This document shows, in pieces, positions 38,362-54,356 of a stretch of DNA of 63,630 nt; the stretch's first letter is position 1; each line of letters begins with the position of its first letter. The stretch is from Burkholderiaceae bacterium (lineage in GTDB: Bacteria > Pseudomonadota > Gammaproteobacteria > Burkholderiales > Burkholderiaceae_E), in NCBI GenBank assembly GCA_024711155.1, contig JANJTK010000230.1:1-63630 (forward strand), given 5' to 3'. The notes under the pieces were generated by a model. That model searched no databases. It had not been told where the DNA came from and worked only from the letters and a program-made list of their open reading frames with translations. The translations under genes and the position numbers were made by a program.

Positions 38362-39765
38362 TCAGCCGGCAGGCGCCGACGGCCAGGGCCGCTGCGGCGG
38401 CCGGAGGCGCTCGACCAGTCGCGCGATCCTCAGCACGCCGAGGTCGTCGAAGCGTCGCCCGATCAGCTGCACGCCGACCGGCAGGCCGTCGTCTGTGAAG
38501 CCCCAGTTGACCGACGCCGCCGGCTGTTCGCTCATGTTCCACGCGACCGTGAACGCGATGTGCGGCAACGCGTTGCGCGGATCGTCGCCGGGGCAGGCCG
38601 ATTCGGCCGCGTACGGCAGGATCGGCGAGGTCGGCGAGACAACGAAGTCGAAGCGCGCCGACGCGCGCACCGCGGTCTCGCGCATTTCCACCAGCCGCGT
38701 GTAGGCGTTCATCACGTCGGCGCCGCTGAACGTGCGCGCGCGCCAGGTGCACCACTCGACGACGAACGGCAGCATCTTCGCGCGGACCGCGGGCGGCATC
38801 GCCGACACGTCGTTGCACGAGCGCGCCTCGAAGAACACGTCGAAGCCCTCGAGCATCGCCGGGGTGAGGAACGCCGGCATCGGCTCCACCATCGCGCCGG
38901 CCGCCTCGAGCGCGCGCGCGGCGGCTCGGCTCGCGGCGACGACCGCGGGATCCGGCGGCAGGCCGGCCTGCGCGTCGACCATCAGCCCGATGCGCAGGCC
39001 GCGCGGGTCGAGTTCGTCGAGTCCGGCCGCGTAGTCGAGCGGCTGCCACGGCAGGCTCGAGTAGTCGCGCGCGTCAGGGCGGGTCAGCACGTTCATCAGC
39101 AGCGCGGCGTCGTGCACCGTGCGGGTCATCGGCCCGGCGACGCGCCCCATGTACGGCGGGTCGATCGGAATCCGGCCCAGGCTCGGCTTGAGCCCGAACA
39201 GGCCGCAGTGCGCCGCGGGTAGCCGCACCGATCCGCCGATGTCGGTGCCGACGTGCAGCGGTCCGTAGCCCGCCACGGCGGCCGCCGCGGCCCCCGACGA
39301 CGATCCCGACGGATTGCGATCGAGCCGCCACGGGTTGCGCGTGATCCCGTGGATCGACGACAGGCCCGACGACAGCATCCCGAAGTCGGGCATCGCGGTC
39401 TTGCCGACGATCACGCAGCCCGCCTCGCGCACGCGCGCCGACGGCGGCGCGTCGGCAGTACGCGGCGAGAGGTCGCCGGCGGCGGTTCCCAGCGGCGCCG
39501 GGTCGCCCTCGGTGTAGAGGTTTTCCTTCAGCGTCACCGGGACGCCGTCGATCTCCGAGCGCGGTTGCCCGGCGCGCCAGCGCGCGGCCGAAGCGCGCGC
39601 AGCCTCCAGCGCGGCTTCGCGCCGAACGAGGTACATCGCGTTGATGCGCGGCTCCCACGCGTCGACGCGCGCGAGCACCGCATCGAGGACCTCGACCGGC
39701 GAGAGCTCGCCGCTGCGATAGCCCTGCGCGATGCGCTCGGCGCTCCAGTCGGCGAGCGAGTCCAT
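38362..39765 (-). CDS. amidase signature family protein
   Basis: 467 residues. The Ser-cisSer-Lys triad is visible: Lys80 in [11 protein letters not shown], the Ser-rich loop [16 protein letters not shown] near 155 and nucleophile Ser179 in [13 protein letters not shown]. It hydrolyses an amide bond; the substrate is not readable from sequence. It is not GatA-like in context (no gatB/gatC). It lies 17 bp downstream of gltD on the same strand, so it may be co-transcribed with gltBD. Confidence 0.88.
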   Translation of the reverse strand: MDSLADWSAERIAQGYRSGELSPVEVLDAVLARVDAWEPRINAMYLVRREAALEAARASAARWRAGQPRSEIDGVPVTLKENLYTEGDPAPLGTAAGDLSPRTADAPPSARVREAGCVIVGKTAMPDFGMLSSGLSSIHGITRNPWRLDRNPSGSSSGAAAAAVAGYGPLHVGTDIGGSVRLPAAHCGLFGLKPSLGRIPIDPPYMGRVAGPMTRTVHDAALLMNVLTRPDARDYSSLPWQPLDYAAGLDELDPRGLRIGLMVDAQAGLPPDPAVVAASRAAARALEAAGAMVEPMPAFLTPAMLEGFDVFFEARSCNDVSAMPPAVRAKMLPFVVEWCTWRARTFSGADVMNAYTRLVEMRETAVRASARFDFVVSPTSPILPYAAESACPGDDPRNALPHIAFTVAWNMSEQPAASVNWGFTDDGLPVGVQLIGRRFDDLGVLRIARLVERLRPPQRPWPSAPAG

Positions 39766-39782
39766 CGGGGCGCGCGCGCCGC

Positions 39783-41267
<1,485 letters not shown>

Positions 41268-41291
41268 GTCGCTGCCTGGTTGGCCGTCTCG

Positions 41292-42410
41292 TTACGCCGT
41301 GGCCTTGCGCTGCCGCGCCGGCTTCCCTTGCCCCTTCGCGTGCAGTTCGCCCAGCGCCCGCCGGTACTCGCTCGGAAAGACCTTGACGAAGCGCGCGCGG
41401 CCGTGCTCCCAGTCGTCGAGGATCGCGCGCGCCTTCTCGCTGCCGGTGAAGCGGAAGTGCCGCTCGATCAGCGCCTCGAGGACGATCTCGTCGCACTCGC
41501 CGCGATGCCATGTGGCCGGGTCCGCCTGCGCCATCTGCGCGGCCGTCGGCAGCACCTTCTCGAGCGTGACCATCGACAGGTTGCAGCGCGACTCGAAGTC
41601 GCCGTCGGGGTCGTACACGTAGGCGATGCCGCCCGACATCCCGGCCGCGAAGTTGCGCCCGGTGCCCCCGAGCACGACCACGGTGCCGCCGGTCATGTAC
41701 TCGCAGCCGTGGTCGCCGGTTCCCTCGACAACGGCGGTCGCGCCGGAGTTGCGCACGCAGAAGCGCTCGCCGGCGACGCCGCTGAAGAACGCCTCGCCCT
41801 CGATCGCCCCGTACATCACGGTGTTGCCGACGATGATGTTCTCTTCCGCCTTGCCGCGGAAGTCGTTGGTCGGGCGCACGATGATGCGTCCTCCCGACAG
41901 CCCCTTGCCGGCGTAGTCGTTGGCCTGCCCGACCAGGTCGAGCGTGACGCCCCGCGCGAGGAAGGCGCCGAAGCTCTGGCCAGCGGTGCCGTTGAACTGC
42001 ACGTGGATCGTGTCCTCCGGCAGTCCGTCGTGCCCGAATCGCCGCGCGACCTCGCCGGAGAGCATCGTCCCGACGGTGCGGTTGACGTTGCGGATCGGCA
42101 GGATGCACGAGACCTTCTCGCCGCGCTCGAGCGCAGGGCTCGCGACCTCGAGCAGCTTGTGGTCGAGCGCGCGCTCGAGTCCGTGATCCTGCGCGCCGAC
42201 GCGGCGTCGCGGCAGCTCGGGCGCCACCGGCGGGAGGTGGAAGATGCGCGAGAAGTCGAGCCCCTTCGCCTTCCAGTGCTCGACCCCCTGGCGCATGTCG
42301 AGCAGGTCGGCGCGGCCGATCAGCTCGTCGAAGCGCCGGATGCCGAGCTGCGCCATCAGCTCGCGCGCCTCCTCGGCGACGAAGAAAAAGAAGTTGACGA
42401 CGTGCTCCGG
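41292..42410 (-). pseudogene. gltB: gltB C-terminal part, downstream of an in-frame amber codon
   Basis: 372 codons continue the gltB frame directly after the TAG at 42411-42413, beginning [20 protein letters not shown]. It includes the conserved [17 protein letters not shown] region and the C-terminal beta-helix (GXGXG) domain, with [12 protein letters not shown] and [19 protein letters not shown]. No start codon with a good ribosome site lies near its beginning (first ATG 42356). The sequence is well conserved with no further stops, so the interruption is recent, a sequencing error, or read through. Without this part GltB would be incomplete. Confidence 0.85.
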
Positions 42411-46109
<3,699 letters not shown>

Positions 46110-46312
46110 CCCAACTCCAGAATGCGGCGCGCACGCCGCCTCGCCGCGATCGGCGCGACGGGTCGGGCGCGGCGCTGCGGCCCCGTCGACCACGGCCGAC
46201 GGACCCGGCGAGCTCGCCGAAGGTCATCAAAAGTTAGCGCCCGCTTACGCCGCAAACCGCATCGAACGCGGTTCTGCCGCAGCGCAGCGCAAAATGCGCG
46301 AACGAACTTGCC

Positions 46313-46318
46313 AGTATA
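46313..46318 (-). promoter_or_regulatory. -10 element (TATACT), putative gltB promoter
   Basis: TATACT on the minus strand, 204 bp before the gltB ATG, with a weak -35-like TTCAAC 17 bp further upstream (46336-46341). The 249-bp gap between dgt and gltB also holds a small inverted repeat (AACCGC/GCGGTT, 46255-46273) in the predicted leader. No other gene is seen there. Confidence 0.45.
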
Positions 46319-46358
46319 CCCCGCAAACCCGCGGAGTTGAAGGCGCCCGGGAGGGCGA

Positions 46359-47546
46359 TCAGCCCGACGCGCCTCCGTCGTCGGCCGGGGCGAGATCGGG
46401 CGCGGCCTCGCCGGTCAGTCGCGCGTGCTCGCGCAGCGCGAAACGGTCGGTCATCCCGGCGATGTAGTCGGCCACCGCGCGCATGCCGTGGACGTCGACG
46501 CGCACGCGGTGCTCATCGGGCAGCAGCGCCGGGTCGGCCGCATAGGCGGAGTACAACTGCCGCACCACCCGCCGCGCGCTCGCCATCACCCGGTCGATGC
46601 GCGGATGGCGATACAGCGCGGCATGCAGGAAGCGCTTGAGTTGCGCGGCGCGCGAGCGCACCGGCTCCGAGAATCCGGCCAGCGGGGCTGCCGCCCGCAC
46701 TTCGTCGGCCGACGCGACGGCCGCGGCCTCGATGCGCCTGCGGCTCTCGCCGACGAGGTCGACGACCAGCTCGTCGATCATGCGACGGATCGTCTCGTGG
46801 ACCAGCCGCCGGCCCGCGATCCCCGGATGCAGCCGCTCGACGGCGCGGCGGTGGCCGGCGAACAGCTCGATCGAGTCGAGCTGCCCGAGCTGCAGCAGGC
46901 CGGAGCGCAGCCCGTCGTCGACGTCGTGGTTGTCGTAGGCGATCTCGTCGGCGAGATTGGCGACCTGCGCCTCGAGCGACGGCTGCCGGCGCGCAAGGAA
47001 GCGCTCGCCGAGCTCGCCGAGCGCACGCGCGTTGGCCGCCGTGCAGTGCTTCAGGATCCCCTCGCGCGTTTCGAAGCACAGGTTCAGCCCGTCGAAGCCG
47101 GCGTACTGCTGCTCGAGCTCGTCGACGACACGCAGCGACTGCAGGTTGTGCTCGAAGCCGCCGTGCTCGCGCATGCACTCGTCGAGCGCGTCCTGCCCGG
47201 CGTGCCCGAACGGCGTGTGCCCGAGATCGTGCGCCAGCGCGATCGCCTCGACCAGGTCCTCGGCGAGCCCGAGGCTGCGCCCGATCGAGCGCGCGATCTG
47301 CGCGACTTCGATCGAGTGCGTCAGCCGGGTGCGGAACATGTCGCCTTCGTGGTTCACGAAGACCTGCGTCTTGTACTCGAGGCGGCGAAACGCGGTCGAG
47401 CGCACGATCCGGTCGCGGTCACGCTGGAACTCGGTGCGCGTGGCCGCGCGCGGCTCGGCATGGCGCCGGCCGCGGCTGGCCAGCGGGTCGCAGGCCCACG
47501 GCGCGAGGCCCGGCGTCGCTGGCGACCAGGCGCGCGCGGCAGTCAT
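46359..47546 (-). CDS. dgt: dGTPase-like HD-domain triphosphohydrolase
   Basis: 395 residues from ATG 47546, 10 bp after the aroB stop (an upstream TTG inside aroB is a weaker alternative). The HD metal site is [14 protein letters not shown] and [14 protein letters not shown]. The N-terminal [20 protein letters not shown] is typical of dGTPase-like proteins. It would hydrolyse dNTPs to deoxynucleosides and triphosphate. The aroK-aroB-dgt-gltB order is standard for betaproteobacteria. Confidence 0.92.
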   Translation of the reverse strand: MTAARAWSPATPGLAPWACDPLASRGRRHAEPRAATRTEFQRDRDRIVRSTAFRRLEYKTQVFVNHEGDMFRTRLTHSIEVAQIARSIGRSLGLAEDLVEAIALAHDLGHTPFGHAGQDALDECMREHGGFEHNLQSLRVVDELEQQYAGFDGLNLCFETREGILKHCTAANARALGELGERFLARRQPSLEAQVANLADEIAYDNHDVDDGLRSGLLQLGQLDSIELFAGHRRAVERLHPGIAGRRLVHETIRRMIDELVVDLVGESRRRIEAAAVASADEVRAAAPLAGFSEPVRSRAAQLKRFLHAALYRHPRIDRVMASARRVVRQLYSAYAADPALLPDEHRVRVDVHGMRAVADYIAGMTDRFALREHARLTGEAAPDLAPADDGGASG

Positions 47547-47556
47547 CGGAGCGAGT

Positions 47557-48639
47557 TCAGCCGCTGCAGGCGGCAAGCGTCGCGCGCAGCGCGTCGTCGG
47601 GCGCGCGCTGCACCCGCGCCTTGCCGAGCCGCTCGAGCAGCACGAACTCGGGCGTGCCCTGCCGCGCCTTCTTGTCGACGCTCATCAGCTCGACGTAGCG
47701 CTCGAAGCTCCAGCGGGGGCCGGCCACCGGCAGTCCCGCGGCGCCGATCGTCTCGCGAAGCCGGCGCGCGTCCGCCGGATCGAGCAGTCCGACGCGCGCG
47801 GACAGGTCGGCCGCCATCACCATCCCGGCTCCGACCGCTTCGCCGTGCAGCCACTCGCCGTAGCCGAGCCCGGCCTCGATCGCGTGGCCGAACGTGTGGC
47901 CGAAGTTGAGCAGCGCGCGCACGTTCTCCTCTCGCTCGTCGGCAGCGACCACTTCCGCCTTGATTTCGCACGAGCGCAGGATCGCGTCCGCCAGCGCCGC
48001 CGAATCGCAGGCGCGCAGCGCGGCGAGATCGCGCTCGAGTCGCTCCAGGTAGCCGGTATCCGCGATCGCGCCGTGCTTGATCATCTCGGCGAGCCCGGCC
48101 GACAGCTCGCGCGCCGGCAGCGTGCGCAGCGTCTCGACGTCGGCGAGCACCAGCCGCGGCTGGTGGAACGCCCCGATCATGTTCTTGCCCTGCCGGTGGT
48201 TGATCGCCGTCTTGCCGCCCACCGACGAGTCGACCTGCGCCAGCAGCGTCGTCGGTACCTGGACGAAGTCGACGCCCCGCTGGTACACCGCGGCGGCGAA
48301 GCCCGTCATGTCGCCGATCACGCCGCCACCCAGCGCCACCAGCAGGCAGCGGCGATCGAAGCGCGCTTCGATCAGCCGCTCGAACACCCGGTCGAGCGTG
48401 TCCCAGTTCTTGTAGGCCTCGCCGTCCGGCAGGCGGATCGAGATGCGCGCCGCCGCGCCGGCGAGCGGCTCGTCGAGGCGCCGCTCGAACAGCTCGCCGA
48501 CGGTGTCGTTGGTGACGACGGCGACCTGCCGCCCGCGCGCGAGGCGCGCGAGCGGATCCGCGCGCGACAGCAGGCCGGCGCCGATCAGGATCGGATAGCT
48601 TCGGTCTCCGAGCGAGACCCGGAGTTCGCGAACGGTCAT
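47557..48639 (-). CDS. aroB: 3-dehydroquinate synthase
   Basis: 360 residues from ATG 48639. NAD and metal features are [39 protein letters not shown], and the zinc-binding His in [14 protein letters not shown]. It converts DAHP to 3-dehydroquinate, the second step of the shikimate pathway. It follows aroK by 16 bp in the same operon. Confidence 0.97.
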   Translation of the reverse strand: MTVRELRVSLGDRSYPILIGAGLLSRADPLARLARGRQVAVVTNDTVGELFERRLDEPLAGAAARISIRLPDGEAYKNWDTLDRVFERLIEARFDRRCLLVALGGGVIGDMTGFAAAVYQRGVDFVQVPTTLLAQVDSSVGGKTAINHRQGKNMIGAFHQPRLVLADVETLRTLPARELSAGLAEMIKHGAIADTGYLERLERDLAALRACDSAALADAILRSCEIKAEVVAADEREENVRALLNFGHTFGHAIEAGLGYGEWLHGEAVGAGMVMAADLSARVGLLDPADARRLRETIGAAGLPVAGPRWSFERYVELMSVDKKARQGTPEFVLLERLGKARVQRAPDDALRATLAACSG

Positions 48640-48655
48640 GGGCAAGGCGCCGGGC

Positions 48656-49210
48656 TCACGCCCGGAGTTCGTCCGGAAGGCGCCCGATTATATCGGTCAC
48701 CAGCTCTTCGACCGGCTGGCGCGCGCTGGCGATCGTGAGGTCGGCGATCCCGAGGTAGAGCGGATCGCGCGCGGCGACCAGTTCGGCGATGCGCGCGCGC
48801 GGGTCGGCCGTCTGCAGCAGCGGTCGCGAGCGGTCGCGGCGCAGCCGCTGCCACAGGTCGGTCGCCGAAGCCTGCAGGAACACGACGAAGCCGCGTTCGG
48901 CGAGCAGCCGCCGGTTCTCGTCGCGGGTGACCGCGCCGCCGCCGGTCGCGAGGACGACGCCCGGCAGGCGCGACAGCTCGTCGATCACGGCGCTCTCGCG
49001 CCGCCGGAAGCCTTCCTCGCCCTCGAGTTCGAAGATGGTGGCGATCGGCACGCCGCAGCGGCTCTCGATCGCCTTGTCGCTGTCGACGAAGCGCCGCCCG
49101 AGCCGCGCCGCGAGGCGTCGACCGACGGTGGACTTGCCCGAACCCATCATCCCGACCAGCACGATCGGGCGGCTCGCGGCTTCGGCCCTCGCCGCGCCCG
49201 CGTCGTCCAT
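48656..49210 (-). CDS. aroK: shikimate kinase
   Basis: 184 residues. Walker A is [15 protein letters not shown] (about 20-34), the shikimate-binding Asp lies in FVDSDKAIE, and further motifs are GFRRRES and [10 protein letters not shown]. It phosphorylates shikimate with ATP. It lies 34 bp after pilQ at the tail of the pil operon, a common arrangement in beta- and gammaproteobacteria. Confidence 0.96.
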   Translation of the reverse strand: MDDAGAARAEAASRPIVLVGMMGSGKSTVGRRLAARLGRRFVDSDKAIESRCGVPIATIFELEGEEGFRRRESAVIDELSRLPGVVLATGGGAVTRDENRRLLAERGFVVFLQASATDLWQRLRRDRSRPLLQTADPRARIAELVAARDPLYLGIADLTIASARQPVEELVTDIIGRLPDELRA

Positions 49211-49244
49211 CAGCAGCGCGGCCGGCGGGTGCGCCCCGCCGGCA

Positions 49245-51392
49245 TCAGCGCGCCATCGCCGTCTCGATGACGACGCGCGGCGTCAGGAACACGAGCAGCT
49301 CGGTGCGGTTGTTGGTGACGCTGGTGTTCTTGAACGCGTGCCCGACGACCGGCAGGTCCCCGAGCAGCGGCACCTTGTTGACGTTGTTGCGCTCGGTCTG
49401 CTCGTAGATGCCGCCGATCACGACCGTGCCACCGTTCTCGACCAGCACCTGCGTCTGCACGCGGCGGGTGTCGATCGCGTAGCCGGCGGGCGTCAGCTGC
49501 CCGACCGCGTCGCGGTTGACTTCCACCGCGAGGATCACGTTGCCTTCGGGCGTGATCTGCGGGGTCACCTCGAGCTTCAGGTTCGCCTTGCGGAACGAGA
49601 TCGACGTCGCGCCGCTCGAGGTCGCCTGCTGGTACGGCAACTCGGTGCCCTGCTCGATGATCGCCTTGCCCTGGTCGGCCGTCAGCACGCGCGGGCTCGA
49701 GACGACCTTGCCGCGCTGGTCCGCCTCGAGCGCCGAGAGCTCGAGGTTCAGGAACTTCGTCAGGCTGGAATTGAACAGGCTGATCGCGAACGACGACGGG
49801 TTCACGCCCGAGATGTTGGTCGCCGGCAGGTTCACGAAGTTGGTGTTCGCGAGCGCCGTGCCGCCGCTGCCGAGCGCGCCGGGCAGGTTCGTCAGGTCGT
49901 GCGCCCCCTGGAGGTTCCCCGACACGGTGCCCCTGCCCAGGCCATGCCCGATCCGGGCGCCGACGTGGTTGTACCCGAGCCGCGCGCCGAGGTTGCGCGT
50001 GAAGCGATCGTCGGCCTCGACGATGCGCGCCTCGATCAGCACCTGGCGCACCGGGACGTCCACCTGCGCGATGATCTTGCGGACCTCTTCGAGGCGAGCC
50101 GACGTGTCCTGCACGAACACCTTGTTGGTGCGTTCATCGACGACCACGCTGCCGCGCTTGGAGAGCACGCGCTGCTTCTCGTTGGCCAGCAGCCTGTGCA
50201 ACGCGTCGGCCTTCTGGTAGTTCAGCTGGAAGGTCTCGGTGCGCACCGGCTCGATGTCCGAGATCTGCGCGCGCGCCTCGAAGTCGAGCTTCTCCTTGGC
50301 CGCGATCTCGTCGCGCGGCGCCACGAGGATCACGTTGCCGTTCTTGCGCATGTCCAGGCCCTTGGACTGAAGGATGATGTCGAGGGCCTGGTCCCATGGC
50401 ACGTCCTTCAGGCGCAGCGTGAGGCTGCCCGCCACCGAATCGCTGGTGACGATGTTGAAGTTCGTGAAGTCCGCGATCACCTGCAGCAGCGCGCGCACGT
50501 CGATGGTCTGGAAGTTCAGCGACAGCTTCTCGCCGCGGTCCCCGGGCTGCATTCCACGCGCGAGGCGCGCGGGATCGGCGCGCACCGGCTTGACCTCGAC
50601 CACGAACTGGGTGTCGCTCTGGTACGCGTTGTGCTCCCAGTCGCCCTGCGGCTCGATCACCAGCCGCGCGCCGTCCCCGCGCTGGAAGGCTCGCACCGCG
50701 GTCACCGGCGTGCCGAAGTCGCCGACGTCGAGCCGGCGGCGCAGGTTCTCGGGCAGCGCTGCATTCAGGAAGTCGACGACGATCGTCCTGCCTTCCTGGC
50801 GGATGTCCACGCCGACCCCGGGATCCGACAGGTCGACGACCACCCGCCCCTCGCCCTCCTTGCCGCGCCGGAAGTCGATGTCGCGCAAGGCGGCCCCGCC
50901 CTTGGCGCTCGCGCGCGCGAACGTGTGGGCCGAAGGTCCGGATTCGGCCGCCGCAACCGGCTCGAGCGCGACCACCACCGAGTTGCCTTCGACCGACGCA
51001 GTGTAGGAAAGCGGCCGCTTCAGGTTCAGGACCATCCGCGAACGGTCGCCCGCCTGCACGATCGCGACGCTGCGGACGTCGCCCTGCGGCAGCTCGAGCG
51101 AGTTGCGCCCGGTCCGGTTGTCGGTGCCGGCGAAATCGAACGCGATCCGCGGCGGGCTCGACACCGAAAAGCCGGTCGGCGCCGCGCTCGGCGCGTTGCG
51201 CAGACCGATCCTCAGGTAAGTCACGTTGCCCTGCTGCGAACTGCTGACGGACTCGATCGAGTTCGCCTGCGCCTGCGCCTGCGCCAGGGCCTGAGGCGCC
51301 GCAGCCAGCGCCAGCCCGGCCAGCAGCGCGGCCGCAGCAGCCCGCCATGCAGCGCGCGCCATGGCTGCCATCCCGCGCGTTGTCGTCGTCAT
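49245..51392 (-). CDS. pilQ: type IV pilus secretin PilQ
   Basis: 715 residues from an ATG overlapping the pilP stop (ATGA). It has a signal peptide to about residue 38 and N-terminal AMIN domain(s) (about 45-270). An STN-like domain near 300-350 contains LSLNFQTIDVRALLQVIADF, then come an N1/NolW domain and the secretin domain (about 480-710) with GKVVSSPRVLTADQGKA and VPLLGDLPVVGHAFK. It forms the outer-membrane pore through which the pilus passes. Confidence 0.95.
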   Translation of the reverse strand: MTTTTRGMAAMARAAWRAAAAALLAGLALAAAPQALAQAQAQANSIESVSSSQQGNVTYLRIGLRNAPSAAPTGFSVSSPPRIAFDFAGTDNRTGRNSLELPQGDVRSVAIVQAGDRSRMVLNLKRPLSYTASVEGNSVVVALEPVAAAESGPSAHTFARASAKGGAALRDIDFRRGKEGEGRVVVDLSDPGVGVDIRQEGRTIVVDFLNAALPENLRRRLDVGDFGTPVTAVRAFQRGDGARLVIEPQGDWEHNAYQSDTQFVVEVKPVRADPARLARGMQPGDRGEKLSLNFQTIDVRALLQVIADFTNFNIVTSDSVAGSLTLRLKDVPWDQALDIILQSKGLDMRKNGNVILVAPRDEIAAKEKLDFEARAQISDIEPVRTETFQLNYQKADALHRLLANEKQRVLSKRGSVVVDERTNKVFVQDTSARLEEVRKIIAQVDVPVRQVLIEARIVEADDRFTRNLGARLGYNHVGARIGHGLGRGTVSGNLQGAHDLTNLPGALGSGGTALANTNFVNLPATNISGVNPSSFAISLFNSSLTKFLNLELSALEADQRGKVVSSPRVLTADQGKAIIEQGTELPYQQATSSGATSISFRKANLKLEVTPQITPEGNVILAVEVNRDAVGQLTPAGYAIDTRRVQTQVLVENGGTVVIGGIYEQTERNNVNKVPLLGDLPVVGHAFKNTSVTNNRTELLVFLTPRVVIETAMAR

Positions 51393-51919
51393 TGAGTGCT
51401 CCCTTCCTGAAGCCGCAGCGCCGATTCCCGGTGAACCCAGTCGCCGGCGGCATCCTGGACCAGTTCCCTCAACAGGACTTCCCTCTCGGTGATGCGCGTG
51501 ATCACCCCGAAATTCTGGCCGGCGTGATTGCCGACCCGCGCCTGGTAGACGGTCGCGTCCGCCTTCAGCAGCGCGTGGTTCTGCCGCCCGCTGGCAAGGT
51601 AGCCGACCATCTGGATCGTATCGAGCGGGTACGACTCGAGGGCCTCGCGACGACGATTCAGGTCGGGCCTGAGGTTGCTCGCGCCGGGCCGTCCGGAGCC
51701 CTCCGCCGCGACCGCCATCTTCCCGGCCGAGAACGGATCGACCCGCTCGGCCTGGTCGTACCGGAACGGCCGGAAGCGCTTCGGCTCCTCGATCTTCTCC
51801 CGCGCGACCGGCGTGCTGGAGCGGACCTCCTGCATCCACGCCTTGAGTTCGGCCTGCTCTCCGGTGCAACCCGCGAGCGCCAGCGCCATGATCGCCGCCG
51901 GCACGATGCGCCCGTTCAT
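51389..51919 (-). CDS. pilP: type IV pilus inner-membrane lipoprotein PilP
   Basis: 176 residues. The lipoprotein signal is AAIMALALAGC, with Cys18 as the acylation site. The conserved core is RVDPFSAGKM and LESYPLDTIQMVGYL, followed by a beta-rich domain. PilP links the PilMNO inner-membrane platform to PilQ. Start ATG 51919 overlaps the pilO stop (ATGA). Confidence 0.94.
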   Translation of the reverse strand: MNGRIVPAAIMALALAGCTGEQAELKAWMQEVRSSTPVAREKIEEPKRFRPFRYDQAERVDPFSAGKMAVAAEGSGRPGASNLRPDLNRRREALESYPLDTIQMVGYLASGRQNHALLKADATVYQARVGNHAGQNFGVITRITEREVLLRELVQDAAGDWVHRESALRLQEGSTQ

Positions 51920-52608
51920 TTCGCGCCCCCCTTCTTCCCGGCCCTGGCAGCCGCTGCCAGCCGGCGCTGCTCGGCGATCTCGTCGGCGTCCAGGTAGCGG
52001 TAGGTCTTGGCGATCGCCTCCATCGTCAGGCCCGCCCCCGGCGCACCTGCGTTGCGCTCCGGCGTCGCGATCAGGACGTTGTTCAGCGTGACGATGCGCG
52101 GCAGGTTCGCGAGGTCGCTCGTGAACGCCGCGAAGTCGTGATAATTGCCCGAGAGCTTGATCGCGATCGGAAGCTCGGCGTAGTAATCCTTGACGACCAC
52201 CTGCCCCGGCCTGAACAGCTCGAACTGCAGGCCGCGCCCGACGCCCGCCTGGTTGATGTCCGACAGCAGCGCATCCATCTCGGCCTTGCTCGGCAGCTGC
52301 TTCTCGAGTTCGCTGACGTAGGTCGACACCTGCTCCTTCTGCTGGCGCAGCGCGTCCAGGTTGACGGCCTGCTTCATCTTCGTGACGAACGCGTCCTTCA
52401 GGCTCGCCTCCTCGCGCACGCTGGCGTCGAGTTGCTCGAGTTGTCCGCGCCAGTAACCCGCCCAGGCAGCCGCAAGCAAGGCGGCAGCGAGGCCCGCCAG
52501 CAGCAGGCCCCTGGGCAGGCCCGGCCACAGTCCGGGGTGGCGTCCGCGCAGGCTGCCGAACTGGGCGGCAAGCCGGCCGAAATCGATTCTTGGATTCAGC
52601 GTCGACAT
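51916..52608 (-). CDS. pilO: type IV pilus assembly protein PilO
   Basis: 230 residues from ATG 52608, chosen because AGGTGATC, an extended Shine-Dalgarno match, lies just upstream; GTG 52617, which overlaps the pilN stop, would add three residues. It has one membrane helix (about 35-55), a coiled-coil stretch (QLEQLDASVREEASLKDAF) and a periplasmic ferredoxin-like domain with LPIAIKLSGNYHDFAAFTSD. It dimerises with PilN in the inner-membrane platform. Confidence 0.94.
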   Translation of the reverse strand: MSTLNPRIDFGRLAAQFGSLRGRHPGLWPGLPRGLLLAGLAAALLAAAWAGYWRGQLEQLDASVREEASLKDAFVTKMKQAVNLDALRQQKEQVSTYVSELEKQLPSKAEMDALLSDINQAGVGRGLQFELFRPGQVVVKDYYAELPIAIKLSGNYHDFAAFTSDLANLPRIVTLNNVLIATPERNAGAPGAGLTMEAIAKTYRYLDADEIAEQRRLAAAARAGKKGGAK

Positions 52609-52613
52609 CCGGA

Positions 52614-53258
52614 TCACCTGTTGGCCGAAGCGCCCGCCGCCACCAGCGTGCCGGGCAGCGCGGTCGTCGCGACCGGCTGCGCCGGGGCGCCCCCGGCCTT
52701 GACCAGCGCGTTGAGCGAGAACTCGAACATCCGGCGCGCACTCTTGGGCGCGTTGGCGTCGTTGGCGCGCGCGGCCTTGATCTCGATCAGTTCGGGACGC
52801 TCGAGCCAGGGGGTGCGACCGGCAAGGTTGCGCAGCAGCTCAGACACCCGTTCGTTGGACTGTGCGTATCCGGCGAGGAACACCTTGCCCTCCTCCTGCC
52901 GGACCGTCTTCAGGTGCAGGCCCTCGGGCGTGTGCCGCACCAGCTCGTCCATCAGGTGCACGGGAAGCGTGCGGTTCGCCTGCAGGCTCTCGACCGCGAG
53001 CTTGCGCGCGCGCAGCGCGTCGATCTCGGCGCGCAGGCTGGCAATCTCCTTGATCTGTTCGTCCAGCTTCGCGTTCTCGGCGCGGATGAAGTCGTTGCGC
53101 GCGTGCTGCGCGGCGATCTGGCGGTCGATCCCCACCGCGACCGCCACCGCCGCGAGCAGCGCCGCGATGCCGACCGCCGCGGTCAGGGCGAGGAAGTCCT
53201 TCTTGCGCCGCTCCCGGCGCATCTCCCGGTGCGGGAGCAGATTGATGCGTACGCTCAT
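52614..53258 (-). CDS. pilN: type IV pilus assembly protein PilN
   Basis: 214 residues. The cytoplasmic N-terminus SVRINLLPHREMRRERRKK is the peptide that binds PilM. One membrane helix (about 22-43), a coiled-coil region and a periplasmic domain follow. The Ala/Gly/Thr-rich C-terminal end is probably disordered. The start overlaps the pilM stop (ATGA) and the stop adjoins pilO. Confidence 0.94.
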   Translation of the reverse strand: MSVRINLLPHREMRRERRKKDFLALTAAVGIAALLAAVAVAVGIDRQIAAQHARNDFIRAENAKLDEQIKEIASLRAEIDALRARKLAVESLQANRTLPVHLMDELVRHTPEGLHLKTVRQEEGKVFLAGYAQSNERVSELLRNLAGRTPWLERPELIEIKAARANDANAPKSARRMFEFSLNALVKAGGAPAQPVATTALPGTLVAAGASANR

Positions 53259-54337
53259 GCGTCGAACCTCCGCATCGCCAGTCCGGCCGCCACCAGCAGC
53301 GAGGGCGCATCGCTGCGCAACTGCCGCTCGCGCACCGTGCCCGCGATCTCCATGCCCTGGAACGGGCTCATGACCTCCGCCGGAATCTGCGTGCGCCGGG
53401 TCACCGACTCGGCGAGACCGGGCAGCACCGACGAGCCGCCCGCGAGCAGGATGTGGTCGATGCGCGTGTACGGCGTCGACGTGAAGAAGAACTGGATCGC
53501 GCGTCCGATCTCGGTCGAGGCCTGCTCGACGAACGGCTGCAGGAGATCGCGCTGGTAGTTGTCGGGGAGGTCGCCGCTACGCTTCTTGAGCTCGGCCTCC
53601 TCCGGCGTGAGCCCGTACATCCTGACCAGGTCCTGCGTGAGCAACTGGCCGCCGAAGGACTGCTCGCGCTCGAACACGGTCTGGCGGTTGAGCACCACGG
53701 TCATGTAGGTCACGGCCTGGCCGATCGAGAACACCGCGACGACCTGCCCCTGGCCACCATTCGGCATGAAGTCGATGACGTGGTCGACGGCGGCGCGCAT
53801 CGCGTAGGGCTCGACGTCCATCACCACCGGGTGCAGGCCGGCCATCTCGGCGACCGCGACCCGGTCGTCGACCTTTTCCTTGCGCGACGCGGCCAGCAGC
53901 ACGTCGACCTCTTCGGGGGAGACCTCGGCCGGTCCCATCACCCGGAAGTCGAGGTTGACCTCCTCGATCGGAAACGGGATGTACTGGCTCGCCTCGGTCT
54001 CGACCTGCAGTTCGTAGTCTTCCTCGCTCAGGCCGGCCGGCAGCATGATCTTCTTCGTGATCACGGCCCCGGACGGCAGCGCGAGCGCCGCTTCGCGCGC
54101 CCTGGTCCCGCACTTGCGAAGCGCCCGCTGCAGCGCCTCGGCGACCGCATCGGGGTTCTGGATGTTGCCGTCCGTGATCGCACCCCGCTCGAGCGGCTCG
54201 ATCGCGTAGCGCTCGAGCCGCATCGACGCGCGCTCGCCCCGCTGCAGCTCGACCACCTTCACGCTCGAAGCGCTCAGATCGATGCCGACCAGCGGTGGTG
54301 CGGCACGCCGGAACAGGCTTGTCAAAATCACCGCCAC
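53255..54337 (-). CDS. pilM: type IV pilus assembly protein PilM (actin-like ATPase)
   Basis: 360 residues from GTG 54337; GTG 54331 and TTG 54325 are possible in-frame alternatives, and GAGG lies ~5 nt upstream of the first. Actin/FtsA-like fold: VGIDLSASSVKVVEL (phosphate 1 loop), VFSIGQAVTYMTVV (phosphate 2) and LAGGSSVLPGLAESV (adenosine). It is the cytoplasmic ring protein that binds PilN. It is the first gene of pilMNOPQ, divergent from mrcA. Confidence 0.94.
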   Translation of the reverse strand: MAVILTSLFRRAAPPLVGIDLSASSVKVVELQRGERASMRLERYAIEPLERGAITDGNIQNPDAVAEALQRALRKCGTRAREAALALPSGAVITKKIMLPAGLSEEDYELQVETEASQYIPFPIEEVNLDFRVMGPAEVSPEEVDVLLAASRKEKVDDRVAVAEMAGLHPVVMDVEPYAMRAAVDHVIDFMPNGGQGQVVAVFSIGQAVTYMTVVLNRQTVFEREQSFGGQLLTQDLVRMYGLTPEEAELKKRSGDLPDNYQRDLLQPFVEQASTEIGRAIQFFFTSTPYTRIDHILLAGGSSVLPGLAESVTRRTQIPAEVMSPFQGMEIAGTVRERQLRSDAPSLLVAAGLAMRRFDA

Positions 54338-54356
54338 AGGTGCCTCGACTCTAAAA

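Noticed and set aside
41292-42356. A separate gene starting at ATG 42356 for the GltB C-terminal part
   Set aside because: It is in the same frame as gltB, the sequence between the amber and this ATG is conserved GltB, and there is no promoter or good ribosome site.
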